Below, piece by piece: positions 17,662 through 26,608 of a stretch of DNA of 64,000 bases (within the stretch, counting starts at the first letter, position 1; each line of letters begins with the position of its first letter). Both the position numbers and the translations under genes were made by a program. Below the pieces are notes generated by a model. It made no database searches and had not been told where the DNA came from. It was given only the letters and a program-made list of their open reading frames with translations. Origin of the DNA: Aquimarina spinulae (lineage in GTDB: Bacteria > Bacteroidota > Bacteroidia > Flavobacteriales > Flavobacteriaceae). The stretch covers positions 1,353,501-1,417,500 of the forward strand of contig NZ_CALSBP010000002.1 of the NCBI RefSeq assembly GCF_943373825.1, written 5' to 3'.

Positions 17662-18516
17662 CTAATTATTAGTATTAACAACCCTTCCATTCAATGCTTG
17701 AATTGGTCTGAAATTTTCGTGCATGATATGTTTAAATTGTTCTAACTGCGTATACGATGCCTGAATAGGTCGTTTAACCACATACCAGGTAACAATTTCT
17801 GAACATGCAGGAGTTGTTAAAGAACCGCTATAGGTATAAAAATCCATAGTATCAGGAAGCATATCGGCTATATGATACTCCTCATTACTTGTGTAATATT
17901 GATCTTTATGCTCAGGGAGATTATCCATAAATTGAGACAGCACTTCGTTTTCTGCTCCTTCGGTAAAAAAAACACCAACTACTGCCAACAAACCAGTAGT
18001 TGGGTTTCTGTGTACCAAATGCATCTCCATAGGATATCTATTTCCATTTACAGTATGCTCACTACTGGTATGAAAGTGAAACTGTAAAAGATCATAATCA
18101 ATATTGTTTAATGAAGCCGAACTACCAGGAGTATAATCAAAACGTAAAGTATGACCATTATTAACAATAGTTGTAGTACTTGTAGTATAATTGGTATTGA
18201 TATTATTAATAGTATCATCATCATCTGCATCATCGGTTATAATATCAATTGGAGACTGTGCACTACCTCCACAATCTTTCCAATCTTCGCCGCAAAGATC
18301 GGCCCAGAATGTCGGCCCTTCTGGTCCTTCGTATTCAAAATGGCAGTCTGATGAACTTTTTCGTCCAAAAAAGAGGTTTCCTAAATTTGTCTCATCATTT
18401 TCATGAATATCCTGATTAATATTTTGATCCAGAATATCTGTTTTTTCATTCTCACAGGACGCTAATCCATAGATTAAAGCCAAAGTAAATAAATACTTAA
18501 AAAAATTTGATTTCAT
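17662..18516 (-). CDS. alpha-type carbonic anhydrase, lipoprotein (copy 2)
   Basis: A 284-residue near-duplicate of the enzyme at 15789-16646, with the same lipobox, zinc histidines ('QFHFH', 'EMHLVH') and Asp/Thr-rich loop. Differences are scattered and concentrated near the C-terminus; one lies beside the zinc ligands (HFHTS here, HFHTG in copy 1). It should hydrate CO2 at the cell surface or in the periplasm. A one-mismatch FNR-type box lies at the same 88-bp distance from the ATG as the proximal box of copy 1. Divergent from the membrane protein at 18688. Confidence 0.93.
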   Translation of the reverse strand: MKSNFFKYLFTLALIYGLASCENEKTDILDQNINQDIHENDETNLGNLFFGRKSSSDCHFEYEGPEGPTFWADLCGEDWKDCGGSAQSPIDIITDDADDDDTINNINTNYTTSTTTIVNNGHTLRFDYTPGSSASLNNIDYDLLQFHFHTSSEHTVNGNRYPMEMHLVHRNPTTGLLAVVGVFFTEGAENEVLSQFMDNLPEHKDQYYTSNEEYHIADMLPDTMDFYTYSGSLTTPACSEIVTWYVVKRPIQASYTQLEQFKHIMHENFRPIQALNGRVVNTNN

Positions 18517-18597
18517 AATAAGTTGAGTTTATAATTTTATATGTTCAAAAATATAGGCTTGTTAGTATTTTTTGTGCTATATCCATCAATCAAGAAT

Positions 18598-18611
18598 ATG
18601 ATATTTATCAA
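18598..18611. promoter_or_regulatory. FNR-type box upstream of carbonic anhydrase copy 2
   Basis: ATGATATTTATCAA, one mismatch to TTGATnnnnATCAA. Its centre is 88 bp from the ATG of copy 2, exactly the position of the proximal box of copy 1. A degenerate half site (TTGAC at 18620) remains at the 22-bp distal position. It could also serve the divergent membrane protein gene 77 bp away. Confidence 0.6.
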
Positions 18612-18687
18612 TTAATTTATTGACTATTGAATGGTTTAAACCAGAATAAATCGATATTTTTAAAGTATTAACTATCGCACAAAACTT

Positions 18688-19587
18688 ATGACACAATCCT
18701 CTAACCCCCGACATAGATTAATTACTATTTTAAAGCTCTCTACTTTTCTTATTTTTTTAGGCAGAGCCTATCAACACATTGTATGGGATGCCCCTTACAG
18801 AACTTTTTTATGGGACGAAAGTATTCTAAAAAGTAGTATTGAAACCATTTTTGGTACCCCCTGGAATGATTACGTGACCAGCCTCTCGGCTGCTAATTCT
18901 ATTTCTTTTTCTATAAAAGTAATAGGCATCTTTTATCTCATTTGTGCTATCATTACTTTAATGATAAAACCCAACATGAAAAAAACAGGTAAATTCTTTC
19001 TAATTGGTGGAAGTATTGGCCTTTTTATTTTAGCGCTTTTGTATTGTAAAGAGAAGTTTTTGCATGTAGGGCAATTTTTTGAATATACAATTCAATTTAT
19101 GACTCCGGTACTTCTTTATATGGTATTATTTACTTCTATCGAGTTTAAAAAGATACGCTTAATTGCTCTTATTGCTATTGCACTTACATTTAGTTGTCAT
19201 GGTTTGTATGCTATCGGATATTATCCCAGACCAGGAAGTTTTATCGACATGACACTTAACACCTTACCTATTAGCGAACCTAGTGCACATACTATGTTAA
19301 AAATTGCAGGCATCCTCGATTTTGTAGTAGCCATTGCTATTTTTATTCCCAGAATATCTTATGCTGCTTTAGTATATGCCTTTGTATGGGGAGGGTTGAC
19401 TGCTATAGCCCGGCTAGTAGGTCATTTTCACATTGCTTTTTTATGGAACTCATTCAGTCAATGGACCTGGGAAATGTTGATTAGACTGCCTCATGGTTTA
19501 ATTCCCTTGTTTGTGATGATTGCTGATCGTCCTAATGTACGTTATCTAAAGAAACTTTCTTTTAGAAAAACCCCTCAGACTGTATAA
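18688..19587 (+). CDS. polytopic membrane protein, unknown family
   Basis: A 299-residue protein with about eight hydrophobic helices and short loops, no signal peptide of the cleaved kind. Distinctive pieces are 'GRAYQHIVWDAPYRTFLWDE' near the N-terminus and 'ARLVGHFHIAFLWNSFSQWTWEMLIRLPHG' region near the C-terminus, which carry conserved-looking aromatic and His residues. I do not recognise the family. It is divergent from carbonic anhydrase copy 2 and shares its FNR-type box region, so it may belong to the same response. A strong terminator follows. Confidence 0.8.
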   Translation: MTQSSNPRHRLITILKLSTFLIFLGRAYQHIVWDAPYRTFLWDESILKSSIETIFGTPWNDYVTSLSAANSISFSIKVIGIFYLICAIITLMIKPNMKKTGKFFLIGGSIGLFILALLYCKEKFLHVGQFFEYTIQFMTPVLLYMVLFTSIEFKKIRLIALIAIALTFSCHGLYAIGYYPRPGSFIDMTLNTLPISEPSAHTMLKIAGILDFVVAIAIFIPRISYAALVYAFVWGGLTAIARLVGHFHIAFLWNSFSQWTWEMLIRLPHGLIPLFVMIADRPNVRYLKKLSFRKTPQTV

Positions 19588-19614
19588 TTCATTTCACCAT
19601 TATAACTTCATAAA

Positions 19615-19642
19615 TAACCCTCGGGATAAACCCCGAGGGTTA
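19615..19642 (+). terminator. intrinsic terminator after the membrane protein
   Basis: An 11-bp GC-rich stem, TAACCCTCGGG/CCCGAGGGTTA, with a 6-nt loop, 28 bp after the stop codon. The trailing sequence is only moderately T-rich. Confidence 0.75.
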
Positions 19643-19878
19643 TATTAGAATAAGTTCGGTTAATTATCTTTATATAATACGTCATACTCTTTCTCCTAAC
19701 TTTAATTTTTAATGAATTGAGCTACAATTTTTGTTAGGCTATAGGATTGAGCACTTTGAAATGAGAAATGAATTTTATACTAACCTTCTTCTTCGTAACC
19801 TGATCAATCATCAAGCTTAAAAAAAACGACGATATTGGTTGAGCAAATCTTAGAGTATTAACTCTTCTTAGAATAAAA
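19643..19878. other. intergenic between two terminators, nothing seen
   Basis: About 235 bp of AT-rich sequence between the plus-strand terminator at 19615 and the minus-strand terminator at 19879. No gene or clear motif found. Confidence 0.5.
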
Positions 19879-19908
19879 AAACTGCCTGAACGTATACTCA
19901 GGCAGTTT
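19879..19908 (-). terminator. intrinsic terminator of the T9SS protease gene
   Basis: AAACTGCCTGA / TCAGGCAGTTT, an 11-bp perfect stem with an 8-nt loop. On the minus strand it is followed by a U-run (plus-strand A-run 19873-19880), 22 bp past the stop. Confidence 0.85.
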
Positions 19909-19929
19909 ACTACTAGTAAGAAAGATATT

Positions 19930-22900
19930 TTATCTTTTAATAAACTTCTTACTTTCCTCTCCTTCTCTTGTTTTAATAACAATGAAATATACCCCTGCAT
20001 TTAATTTATCAATAGCATAGGTTGTTGTTTCTGATTTAAAGTATACTTTATCAACCACCCTTCCGAACATATCTCTGATGATAGCTTCAGACCTATTGGC
20101 CTTAGTATAATTAGGATATTTGATGTGTAATACACCCGATTCTATCGGGTTAGGATGAATTTCCAGTTTTTTCTCTATAACACTGTTCTCATCTACTAAT
20201 GAAATATCATTTCTTTGAGCAACAGCTGCGATAGTATGTGGATTGTCAATAGTCACAAGACTACCTCCTGTAGGATTCCAAACATCGATATTGGTTGGTA
20301 AAACAAACAAGTTGTTATCACTCACCTGTCCAACACTACTGGCATTATCTACTTTAATAGTTCTAAGTTCTATCTTATTCTTATCAATCCATAACCACTT
20401 AAACTGGTTAAACGATGCTGCAGCTCTTGTCCATGTTTTGGTATCAGAAGCATTACGTAAGGGAGCTCCCCAACATCCTTCACCAACATAAACAGCTCGT
20501 TTAGGATCGGTATCCACTCTTACAAACCCTTCATCACTTCCTGAGCCTGTCGAAGGTTTGATTGGCCAGGTACGTTTCACCACATGAGAATCACTCTCCA
20601 TTACCAATTGTACGGCATGAGTATAAAAAGGTTTAGACCATGCTTCATACTGATCGTTCTGTTCTGATTTACCAGGCTCATGAGGTCTGGTTGCTCTATG
20701 GTACTGAGCTACAGCCCAGGTGTGACTAGCAGAATTGGATGTTAAATCATTAGCCAACCAGGTTCCCTGTGTACCTGCTGGTGTTACCTCTGTGTTTAAG
20801 GTATAGGTTCTTATCAAATTTCCTCCAAAACTCAATGCATAATATTCTCCTCCTGCAGCAGTAGGAATATCAAAAAGATCTCTAATATCATTAGAGCTTT
20901 CATGATTACCTCGTGCCGCTACAACCGGAATAATTCTTCCATCAGCACCGATAGTCAATTGCCAGTCATCAAACCAGTTTTGCCATTGAGAACTAGATGA
21001 TGAACTTGTCATATCTCCTCCAAATAGCACAGCGTGTGGTCTGATCTTGGCTACAAGTCTATTAGCATTTTGTCGTGGAGTACGATTGTTTCGGGAATCT
21101 CCTCCTGCAATAATTGATAATCGAGTATTGGGATCGCTAGGTGCAGTTTTAAACCAAAACCTTTTAGAAACTCCTTCACTATCTTTGATCACAAAATAAT
21201 AAGCAGTATCTGCCTGAAGCCCTGTTAATCGAGCATAGTTATTATTCATCCCTTTACTAGAAACTGTTCTATCTACAGTTTTGCTAAATGGATATGACGC
21301 AGCATTACTTCCAAAATCTGTTGTACCATAATGCACAACTGGATTCGTTCCTCGTACCTGGTTCCATCCTACAACCATAGTTGTAGACGTATTACCTCTC
21401 CAGGTTAATCGATACTTTTCTGTTGATGTACTGATCACTGGAGTTTCAGTAAAGGTTGCTGTTACTGTTTTATCAGAACTCATTGTCACAGATCCCGGGT
21501 TGGTAGTACCAGATAAGGCACCAGACCATCCACTAAAATCCCATCCTGATGCAGCAGTAGCAGTAATAGTAACTGAGGTTCCTGAGTTATAGGTTCCACC
21601 ACCACTTACAGTTCCCTGTCCTGTTGTATTGGTCGTTAAGGTATATTGAACAACATTTGTTGTAGTGGCATTGGCAGCAGTACTATTTGCAGATACATTA
21701 CCTGCAGCATCTTTGGCTCGCACTGTAAAACTATAACTAGTATTGGCAGTAAGACCACTAACACTATAGGTAGTACTTGTTGATGAACCAATACTTGCTC
21801 CATCTTGATATACATCATACCCTGTAACCCCAGTATTATCTGTAGAAGCATCCCAACTAAGATCTAATGATGTGTTTGCAATATTAGCAGCTGTTAGGTT
21901 CGCAGGTATTGTAGGTGCTTGTGTGTCGGGAATGATAGAAATAATCTTCACATTATCGATCGCTATATCACTACTCCATCCTGATCCTGTAGTTGCTTTA
22001 AATTGTAACTTGATGACAGATCCAGCATATGAAGTAAGTGCAACAGTAGCTTGGTTCCAAACATCTCCCTGGCTACCATTCTTTGACCAGATCGAAGTAT
22101 ACGTAACTCCATCATCGGTACTTGCTAAAACTTCCATATTACCCATAGCAGTTCCCTGCATGTGGTATCCAAATTCTAATGATCCATTAGGAACTCCTGT
22201 CAAATCTATACATGGACTGTTTAATAGAGCAACTTTATTTGGACTACCTGCCGGAGTAACATTGGTCGATGCTTCGGTATACAGATAGAATGAACCATCT
22301 TGCCCACTTGCAGGACCAGTACCATTAGATGGGGTTCCTCCTGAATCTCGGGTCCAATCGATATCATCACCTGTAGCATTGGTCCAAACTCCTAAACCAG
22401 ACTCGAAACTCTCACTGTATGGAAAATTACTAATCCCGGCACATGCTGGAGTAGCTGTAGTAGTAATATTAGCAACATTACTGTTTCCTGATACATTACC
22501 TGCTGCATCTTTAGCTTTTACCGTAAAACTATATGCGGTTGAAGCAGTAAGACCGGTAACATTAAAACTAGTGGTTGTCGATGTTCCTATACTACTACCT
22601 CCCTGAAAAATCTCATATTCGGTAACACCTATATTATCTGTAGAAGCAGTCCAGGATAAGTCTGCTGTTGTTGCTCCAATATTAGAAGCTGCTAAACTTG
22701 CCGGAGCACTTGGTACTTGCGTATCGGGTGTTGTAGAAATGATCTTTACATTATCGATCGCTATATCACTACTCCATCCTGATCCTGTGGTTGCTTTAAA
22801 TTGTAACTTGATGACAGATCCAGAATATGTCGCAAGAGATACAGTAGCTTGATTCCAAACATCTCCCTGGCTACCATTCTTTGACCAGATTGAAGTATAA

Positions 22901-25884
22901 GTAACTCCATCATCGGTACTTGCTAAAACTTCCATATTACCCATAGCAGTTCCTTGCATGTGGTATCCAAATTCTAATGAAATGCTTGTAACTCCTGTTA
23001 AATCTATACAAGGACTGTTTAATAAAGCAACTTTATTTGGACTACCTGCCGGAGTAACATTGGTCGAAGCTTCGGTATACAGATAGAATGAACCATCTTG
23101 CCCACTTGCAGGACCAGTACCATTAGATGGGGTTCCTCCTGAATCTCGGGTCCAATCGATATCATCACCTGTAGCATTGGTCCAAACTCCTAAACCAGAC
23201 TCGAAACTCTCACTGTATGGAAAACTACTAATCCCGGCACATGCTGGAGTAGCTGTAGTAGTAATATTGGCAACATTACTATTTCCTGATACATTACCTG
23301 CTGCATCTTTAGCTTTTACCGTAAAACTATATGCGGTTGAAGCAGTAAGACCGGTAACATTAAAACTAGTGGTTGTCGATGTTCCTATACTACTACCTCC
23401 CTGAAAAATCTCATATTCGGTAACACCTATATTATCTGTAGAAGCAGTCCAGGATAAGTCTGCTGTTGTTGCTCCAATATTAGAAGCTGCTAAACTTGCC
23501 GGAGCACTTGGTACTTGCGTATCAGGTGTTGTAGAAATGATCTTTACATTATCGATCGCTATATCACTACTCCATCCTGATCCTGTGGTTGCTTTAAATT
23601 GTAACTTGATGACAGATCCAGAATATGTCGCAAGAGATACAGTAGCTTGATTCCAAACATCTCCCTGGCTACCATTCTTTGACCAGATTGAAGTATAAGT
23701 AACTCCATCATCGGTACTTGCTAAAACTTCCATATTACCCATAGCAGTTCCTTGCATGTGGTATCCAAATTCTAATGAAATGCTTGTAACTCCTGTTAAA
23801 TCTATACAAGGACTGTTTAATAAAGCAACTTTATTTGGACTACCTACCGGAGTAACATTGGTCGATGCTTCGGTATACAGATAGAATGAACCATCTTGCC
23901 CACTTGCAGGACCAGTACCATTAGATTGGGTTCCTCCTGAATCTCGGGTCCAATCGATATCATCACCTGTAGCATTGGTCCAAACTCCTAAACCAGACTC
24001 GAAACTCTCACTGTATGGAAAACTACTAATCCCGGCACATGCTGGAGTAGCTGTAGTAGTAATATTAGCAACATTACTGTTTCCTGATACATTACCTGCT
24101 GCATCTTTAGCTTTTACCGTAAAACTATATGCTGTAGAAGCAGTAAGACCGGTAACATTAAAACTAGTGGTTGTCGATGTTCCTATACTACTACCTCCCT
24201 GAAAAATCTCATATTGGGTAACACCTATATTATCTGTAGAAGCAGTCCAGGATAAGTCTGCTGTTGTTGCTCCAATATTGGAGGCTGCTAAACTTGCTGG
24301 AGCACTTGGCGCCTGCGTATCTGCGCTTACTACAACTCCGTCAACAATCAATGAAAAGTCCTGAGATCCATTAGTCAATGTACCTTTATGAGTAACTGTA
24401 ACGGTATATGTTCCTGCAGCCAAAACAGCATCTATTTTTTCGACATTATCTCTAAAATTATCTCCTTTTTGGGCAGGATCTGTATAGTTATTAAAACTTC
24501 CGTTAGGTACCATTACCCAGGGAGAATAGGTAGTATTGTTACCAGTCACACGAACATCCAGATCATTTACCAATACAGGTGTATTTCCTGAACCTATTGC
24601 TCCTGCGGGGTCGTTCCATACGATAGTCAAAGCTAATGGGGTAGATCCATTAGAAATAATAGTTCTGGTATATGTACTTCCGTTATTTAAGGTTAACTCA
24701 TCCATAATAGATGTGTTACCATTATTAGTGATCACCTGGGCAGCTCTTTCTGCATTCACCAGCCCCCATCCACTTGCAAAATCAGGACCATCATTGGCTC
24801 CCATTTCATCAGCAGTATCAATAATCAATCCTTTAGCTGTAGCAGCCCTCATATACACTCCGTTAATATTTTTATAGTGCTCTTGTAACAAAGCAATAGT
24901 ACCTGCAGTTGCCGGAGTAGACATAGAAGTACCGCTCTTCGTACCATAATCTGTATTATTAGCACTATCAGAAGAATATACCGTAGTACCATTATTAGTA
25001 ATATCTGGTTTAATTCTCCAATCATCAGAAGGACCGTAGGAACTAGATGAAGACATACTTACAGAAGAAGGCCCCGTATAGTTTAGTACATCATTACAAT
25101 TTCCGACAACCAGTAAATTCTTTGCAAGTTGGTTTGTTTTTACTACTCCATAATTATTTCCACTATTTCCTGCAGATTTACAATGCAGGTAAAATGGAGC
25201 ATTATGAGTGACTTCATCCATGTCGCGGGCAGTAGCATCATAAACACCAGCTGAACCACTTGGAGTATTAGAGTTATTAGACAAAATTCCTCCAGCAGCA
25301 GCAAATGAAGCAGCTTCTGTTACCATCCCAGAAGCTGTATAGTTTTTTATAGTTGCTCCAGAGGCCATTCCTCTGGCAGCTGGATCGGTACCACTTGCGA
25401 TTAATGTTCCTCCTGTATGTGTCCCGTGGCTGGTAACAGATCCCCCATCACCTCCATTAGAAGCTCTGCCTCCAAATTCCTGATGAGTCGGTCTGGCATA
25501 ACCACTTTCCCAAACACCTATTTCGATGCCAGAACCAGTAAGATTAAGTCCAGATGAACCTCCTGTCCAAATTTTATTTGTACGTCCAGAAGCAGCAGCA
25601 TCAACATTATCATCATATGCATAAATGGCTTCACCTTTTTCATTAAAAGAATAAAAAACTCCTAATCGACCATCTGAAGTGGTCTTAGCAAGAGGAACTT
25701 TTTGATTTGCAATTTTGGCCTTATTCGCATTATTCACATTATTAGACCTGTCAACAATCCTTTGTAAGGCTTGTAAATTGGTCTGCTTTTTAATATTCTC
25801 TCGGTCATTCTGATTTTGTGCGTTAACGAATATCGAAAACAACAAAAAAGGAATAAGGAGGAATATGCTCTTCCTTGATTTCAT
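19930..25884 (-). CDS. giant T9SS-secreted S8 subtilase-metallophosphatase fusion
   Basis: A 1984-residue secreted protein. Order: signal peptide (1-22); subtilisin-like S8 domain (~75-390) with His153 ('SHGTHTGG'), oxyanion Asn in 'SAGNSG' and Ser320 ('SGTSMSTPA'); a beta-sandwich/pre-peptidase-like domain (~400-515); three near-identical 266-residue units (~521-1318), each a fibronectin III domain plus a MAM/jelly-roll-like domain; a fourth Fn3; an InlB B-repeat-like 'SGWSG' domain (~1410-1480); a purple-acid-phosphatase-type Fn3; a calcineurin-like phosphoesterase (~1580-1800) with 'GGDSR', 'GGDM' and 'GNHES'; and a type A T9SS sorting domain (last ~80 residues, 'HPNP' to 'KKFIKR'). The position of the subtilase catalytic Asp is Glu126 ('GVWESG'). 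It is probably exported to the surface; monocistronic. Confidence 0.9.
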   Translation of the reverse strand: MKSRKSIFLLIPFLLFSIFVNAQNQNDRENIKKQTNLQALQRIVDRSNNVNNANKAKIANQKVPLAKTTSDGRLGVFYSFNEKGEAIYAYDDNVDAAASGRTNKIWTGGSSGLNLTGSGIEIGVWESGYARPTHQEFGGRASNGGDGGSVTSHGTHTGGTLIASGTDPAARGMASGATIKNYTASGMVTEAASFAAAGGILSNNSNTPSGSAGVYDATARDMDEVTHNAPFYLHCKSAGNSGNNYGVVKTNQLAKNLLVVGNCNDVLNYTGPSSVSMSSSSSYGPSDDWRIKPDITNNGTTVYSSDSANNTDYGTKSGTSMSTPATAGTIALLQEHYKNINGVYMRAATAKGLIIDTADEMGANDGPDFASGWGLVNAERAAQVITNNGNTSIMDELTLNNGSTYTRTIISNGSTPLALTIVWNDPAGAIGSGNTPVLVNDLDVRVTGNNTTYSPWVMVPNGSFNNYTDPAQKGDNFRDNVEKIDAVLAAGTYTVTVTHKGTLTNGSQDFSLIVDGVVVSADTQAPSAPASLAASNIGATTADLSWTASTDNIGVTQYEIFQGGSSIGTSTTTSFNVTGLTASTAYSFTVKAKDAAGNVSGNSNVANITTTATPACAGISSFPYSESFESGLGVWTNATGDDIDWTRDSGGTQSNGTGPASGQDGSFYLYTEASTNVTPVGSPNKVALLNSPCIDLTGVTSISLEFGYHMQGTAMGNMEVLASTDDGVTYTSIWSKNGSQGDVWNQATVSLATYSGSVIKLQFKATTGSGWSSDIAIDNVKIISTTPDTQVPSAPASLAASNIGATTADLSWTASTDNIGVTEYEIFQGGSSIGTSTTTSFNVTGLTASTAYSFTVKAKDAAGNVSGNSNVANITTTATPACAGISSFPYSESFESGLGVWTNATGDDIDWTRDSGGTPSNGTGPASGQDGSFYLYTEASTNVTPAGSPNKVALLNSPCIDLTGVTSISLEFGYHMQGTAMGNMEVLASTDDGVTYTSIWSKNGSQGDVWNQATVSLATYSGSVIKLQFKATTGSGWSSDIAIDNVKIISTTPDTQVPSAPASLAASNIGATTADLSWTASTDNIGVTEYEIFQGGSSIGTSTTTSFNVTGLTASTAYSFTVKAKDAAGNVSGNSNVANITTTATPACAGISNFPYSESFESGLGVWTNATGDDIDWTRDSGGTPSNGTGPASGQDGSFYLYTEASTNVTPAGSPNKVALLNSPCIDLTGVPNGSLEFGYHMQGTAMGNMEVLASTDDGVTYTSIWSKNGSQGDVWNQATVALTSYAGSVIKLQFKATTGSGWSSDIAIDNVKIISIIPDTQAPTIPANLTAANIANTSLDLSWDASTDNTGVTGYDVYQDGASIGSSTSTTYSVSGLTANTSYSFTVRAKDAAGNVSANSTAANATTTNVVQYTLTTNTTGQGTVSGGGTYNSGTSVTITATAASGWDFSGWSGALSGTTNPGSVTMSSDKTVTATFTETPVISTSTEKYRLTWRGNTSTTMVVGWNQVRGTNPVVHYGTTDFGSNAASYPFSKTVDRTVSSKGMNNNYARLTGLQADTAYYFVIKDSEGVSKRFWFKTAPSDPNTRLSIIAGGDSRNNRTPRQNANRLVAKIRPHAVLFGGDMTSSSSSSQWQNWFDDWQLTIGADGRIIPVVAARGNHESSNDIRDLFDIPTAAGGEYYALSFGGNLIRTYTLNTEVTPAGTQGTWLANDLTSNSASHTWAVAQYHRATRPHEPGKSEQNDQYEAWSKPFYTHAVQLVMESDSHVVKRTWPIKPSTGSGSDEGFVRVDTDPKRAVYVGEGCWGAPLRNASDTKTWTRAAASFNQFKWLWIDKNKIELRTIKVDNASSVGQVSDNNLFVLPTNIDVWNPTGGSLVTIDNPHTIAAVAQRNDISLVDENSVIEKKLEIHPNPIESGVLHIKYPNYTKANRSEAIIRDMFGRVVDKVYFKSETTTYAIDKLNAGVYFIVIKTREGEESKKFIKR
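21929..24322 (-). repeat. three tandem 798-bp coding repeats
   Basis: Three in-frame copies with a period of 798 bp (266 codons), roughly 24322-23525, 23524-22727 and 22726-21929. Each encodes Fn3 plus a MAM-like domain. The copies are nearly identical at DNA level; the third diverges most in its last part, near 22000-22200. This similarity invites unequal recombination and copy-number change. Confidence 0.9.
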
Positions 25885-26608
25885 GAGTTGAGTTTTAATT
25901 AATTAAGATTGTGTGTTTAGAAAAATTAGCTTAAGATTTTTATCAGAAAAATCTTTTATGTCTAAAAAGACATTGAGTTCGGGGAATTATAATCTTCGTT
26001 TTGTTACTTCTGGTTTTTTGAGTATTCATAAGTTTTAATTTGGTTACTAATTAAAATGGTTGTGTCTATTTATTATGACGTATTAATTATAATCACCCCC
26101 TAGTTCATTATTTCTTTATTTAAATAAAGCTTTTACTATCAATAAGTTATAACCCAACACTGTAGACTACATCTATCCTGAGGGTAGTTTATCATTTTTA
26201 TTAAACTGAATTCATTTTTTTATAAAGCTATAGTGTAGTTTCTTCTTTTTCTACATTTAGAAATGTAAAATTGTAATGAATGATAGTATATAAAGTTGGA
26301 GATAAGAATATTCCCTTGATTATCATAAGCTTGTGTAGATTTGTGGTTAATAATGATTCAAAAATACTTTCTTATCATCATTCAAATTCTCGAATTAATC
26401 AACCTAACTCCTGATATTTATCAACTATTTTTTTGACATATATCAGTTTAGTACCTTCATAAAAGGTGATCTTTTTTAATTTACTTTTAGAGAGCTTAAA
26501 AGGTGATACATTTCACAAAACTTTAGTATTTAGGATCTTGAACAAGAATAGAGTCCATTAATTTATTGTTTATATTTACTTTTCAAAATAATTCAACATT
26601 CACAATCA
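25885..26608. promoter_or_regulatory. divergent intergenic region (724 bp)
   Basis: AT-rich gap between the T9SS protease and the amidohydrolase genes, which are divergent. The only structured sequence I found is a pair of FNR-like boxes at 26411-26446. No convincing small ORF or terminator. Confidence 0.5.
26411..26446. promoter_or_regulatory. pair of FNR-like boxes, 22 bp apart
   Basis: CTGATATTTATCAA (26411-26424, one mismatch to TTGATnnnnATCAA) and TTGACATATATCAG (26433-26446, two mismatches). The start-to-start distance is 22 bp, the same as for the perfect pair at 16728 and 16750. The pair lies 163-198 bp before the amidohydrolase ATG. Confidence 0.5.

Noticed and set aside
22379..24202. 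Three identical 75-residue plus-strand ORFs spaced 798 bp apart
   Set aside because: They are antisense shadows of the repeated Fn3/MAM units in the T9SS protease gene; their identity reflects the coding repeat, not a gene family.
21929..24322. Possible CRISPR-like or satellite array
   Set aside because: The period is 798 bp and in frame inside one large protein gene, so it is a domain repeat.
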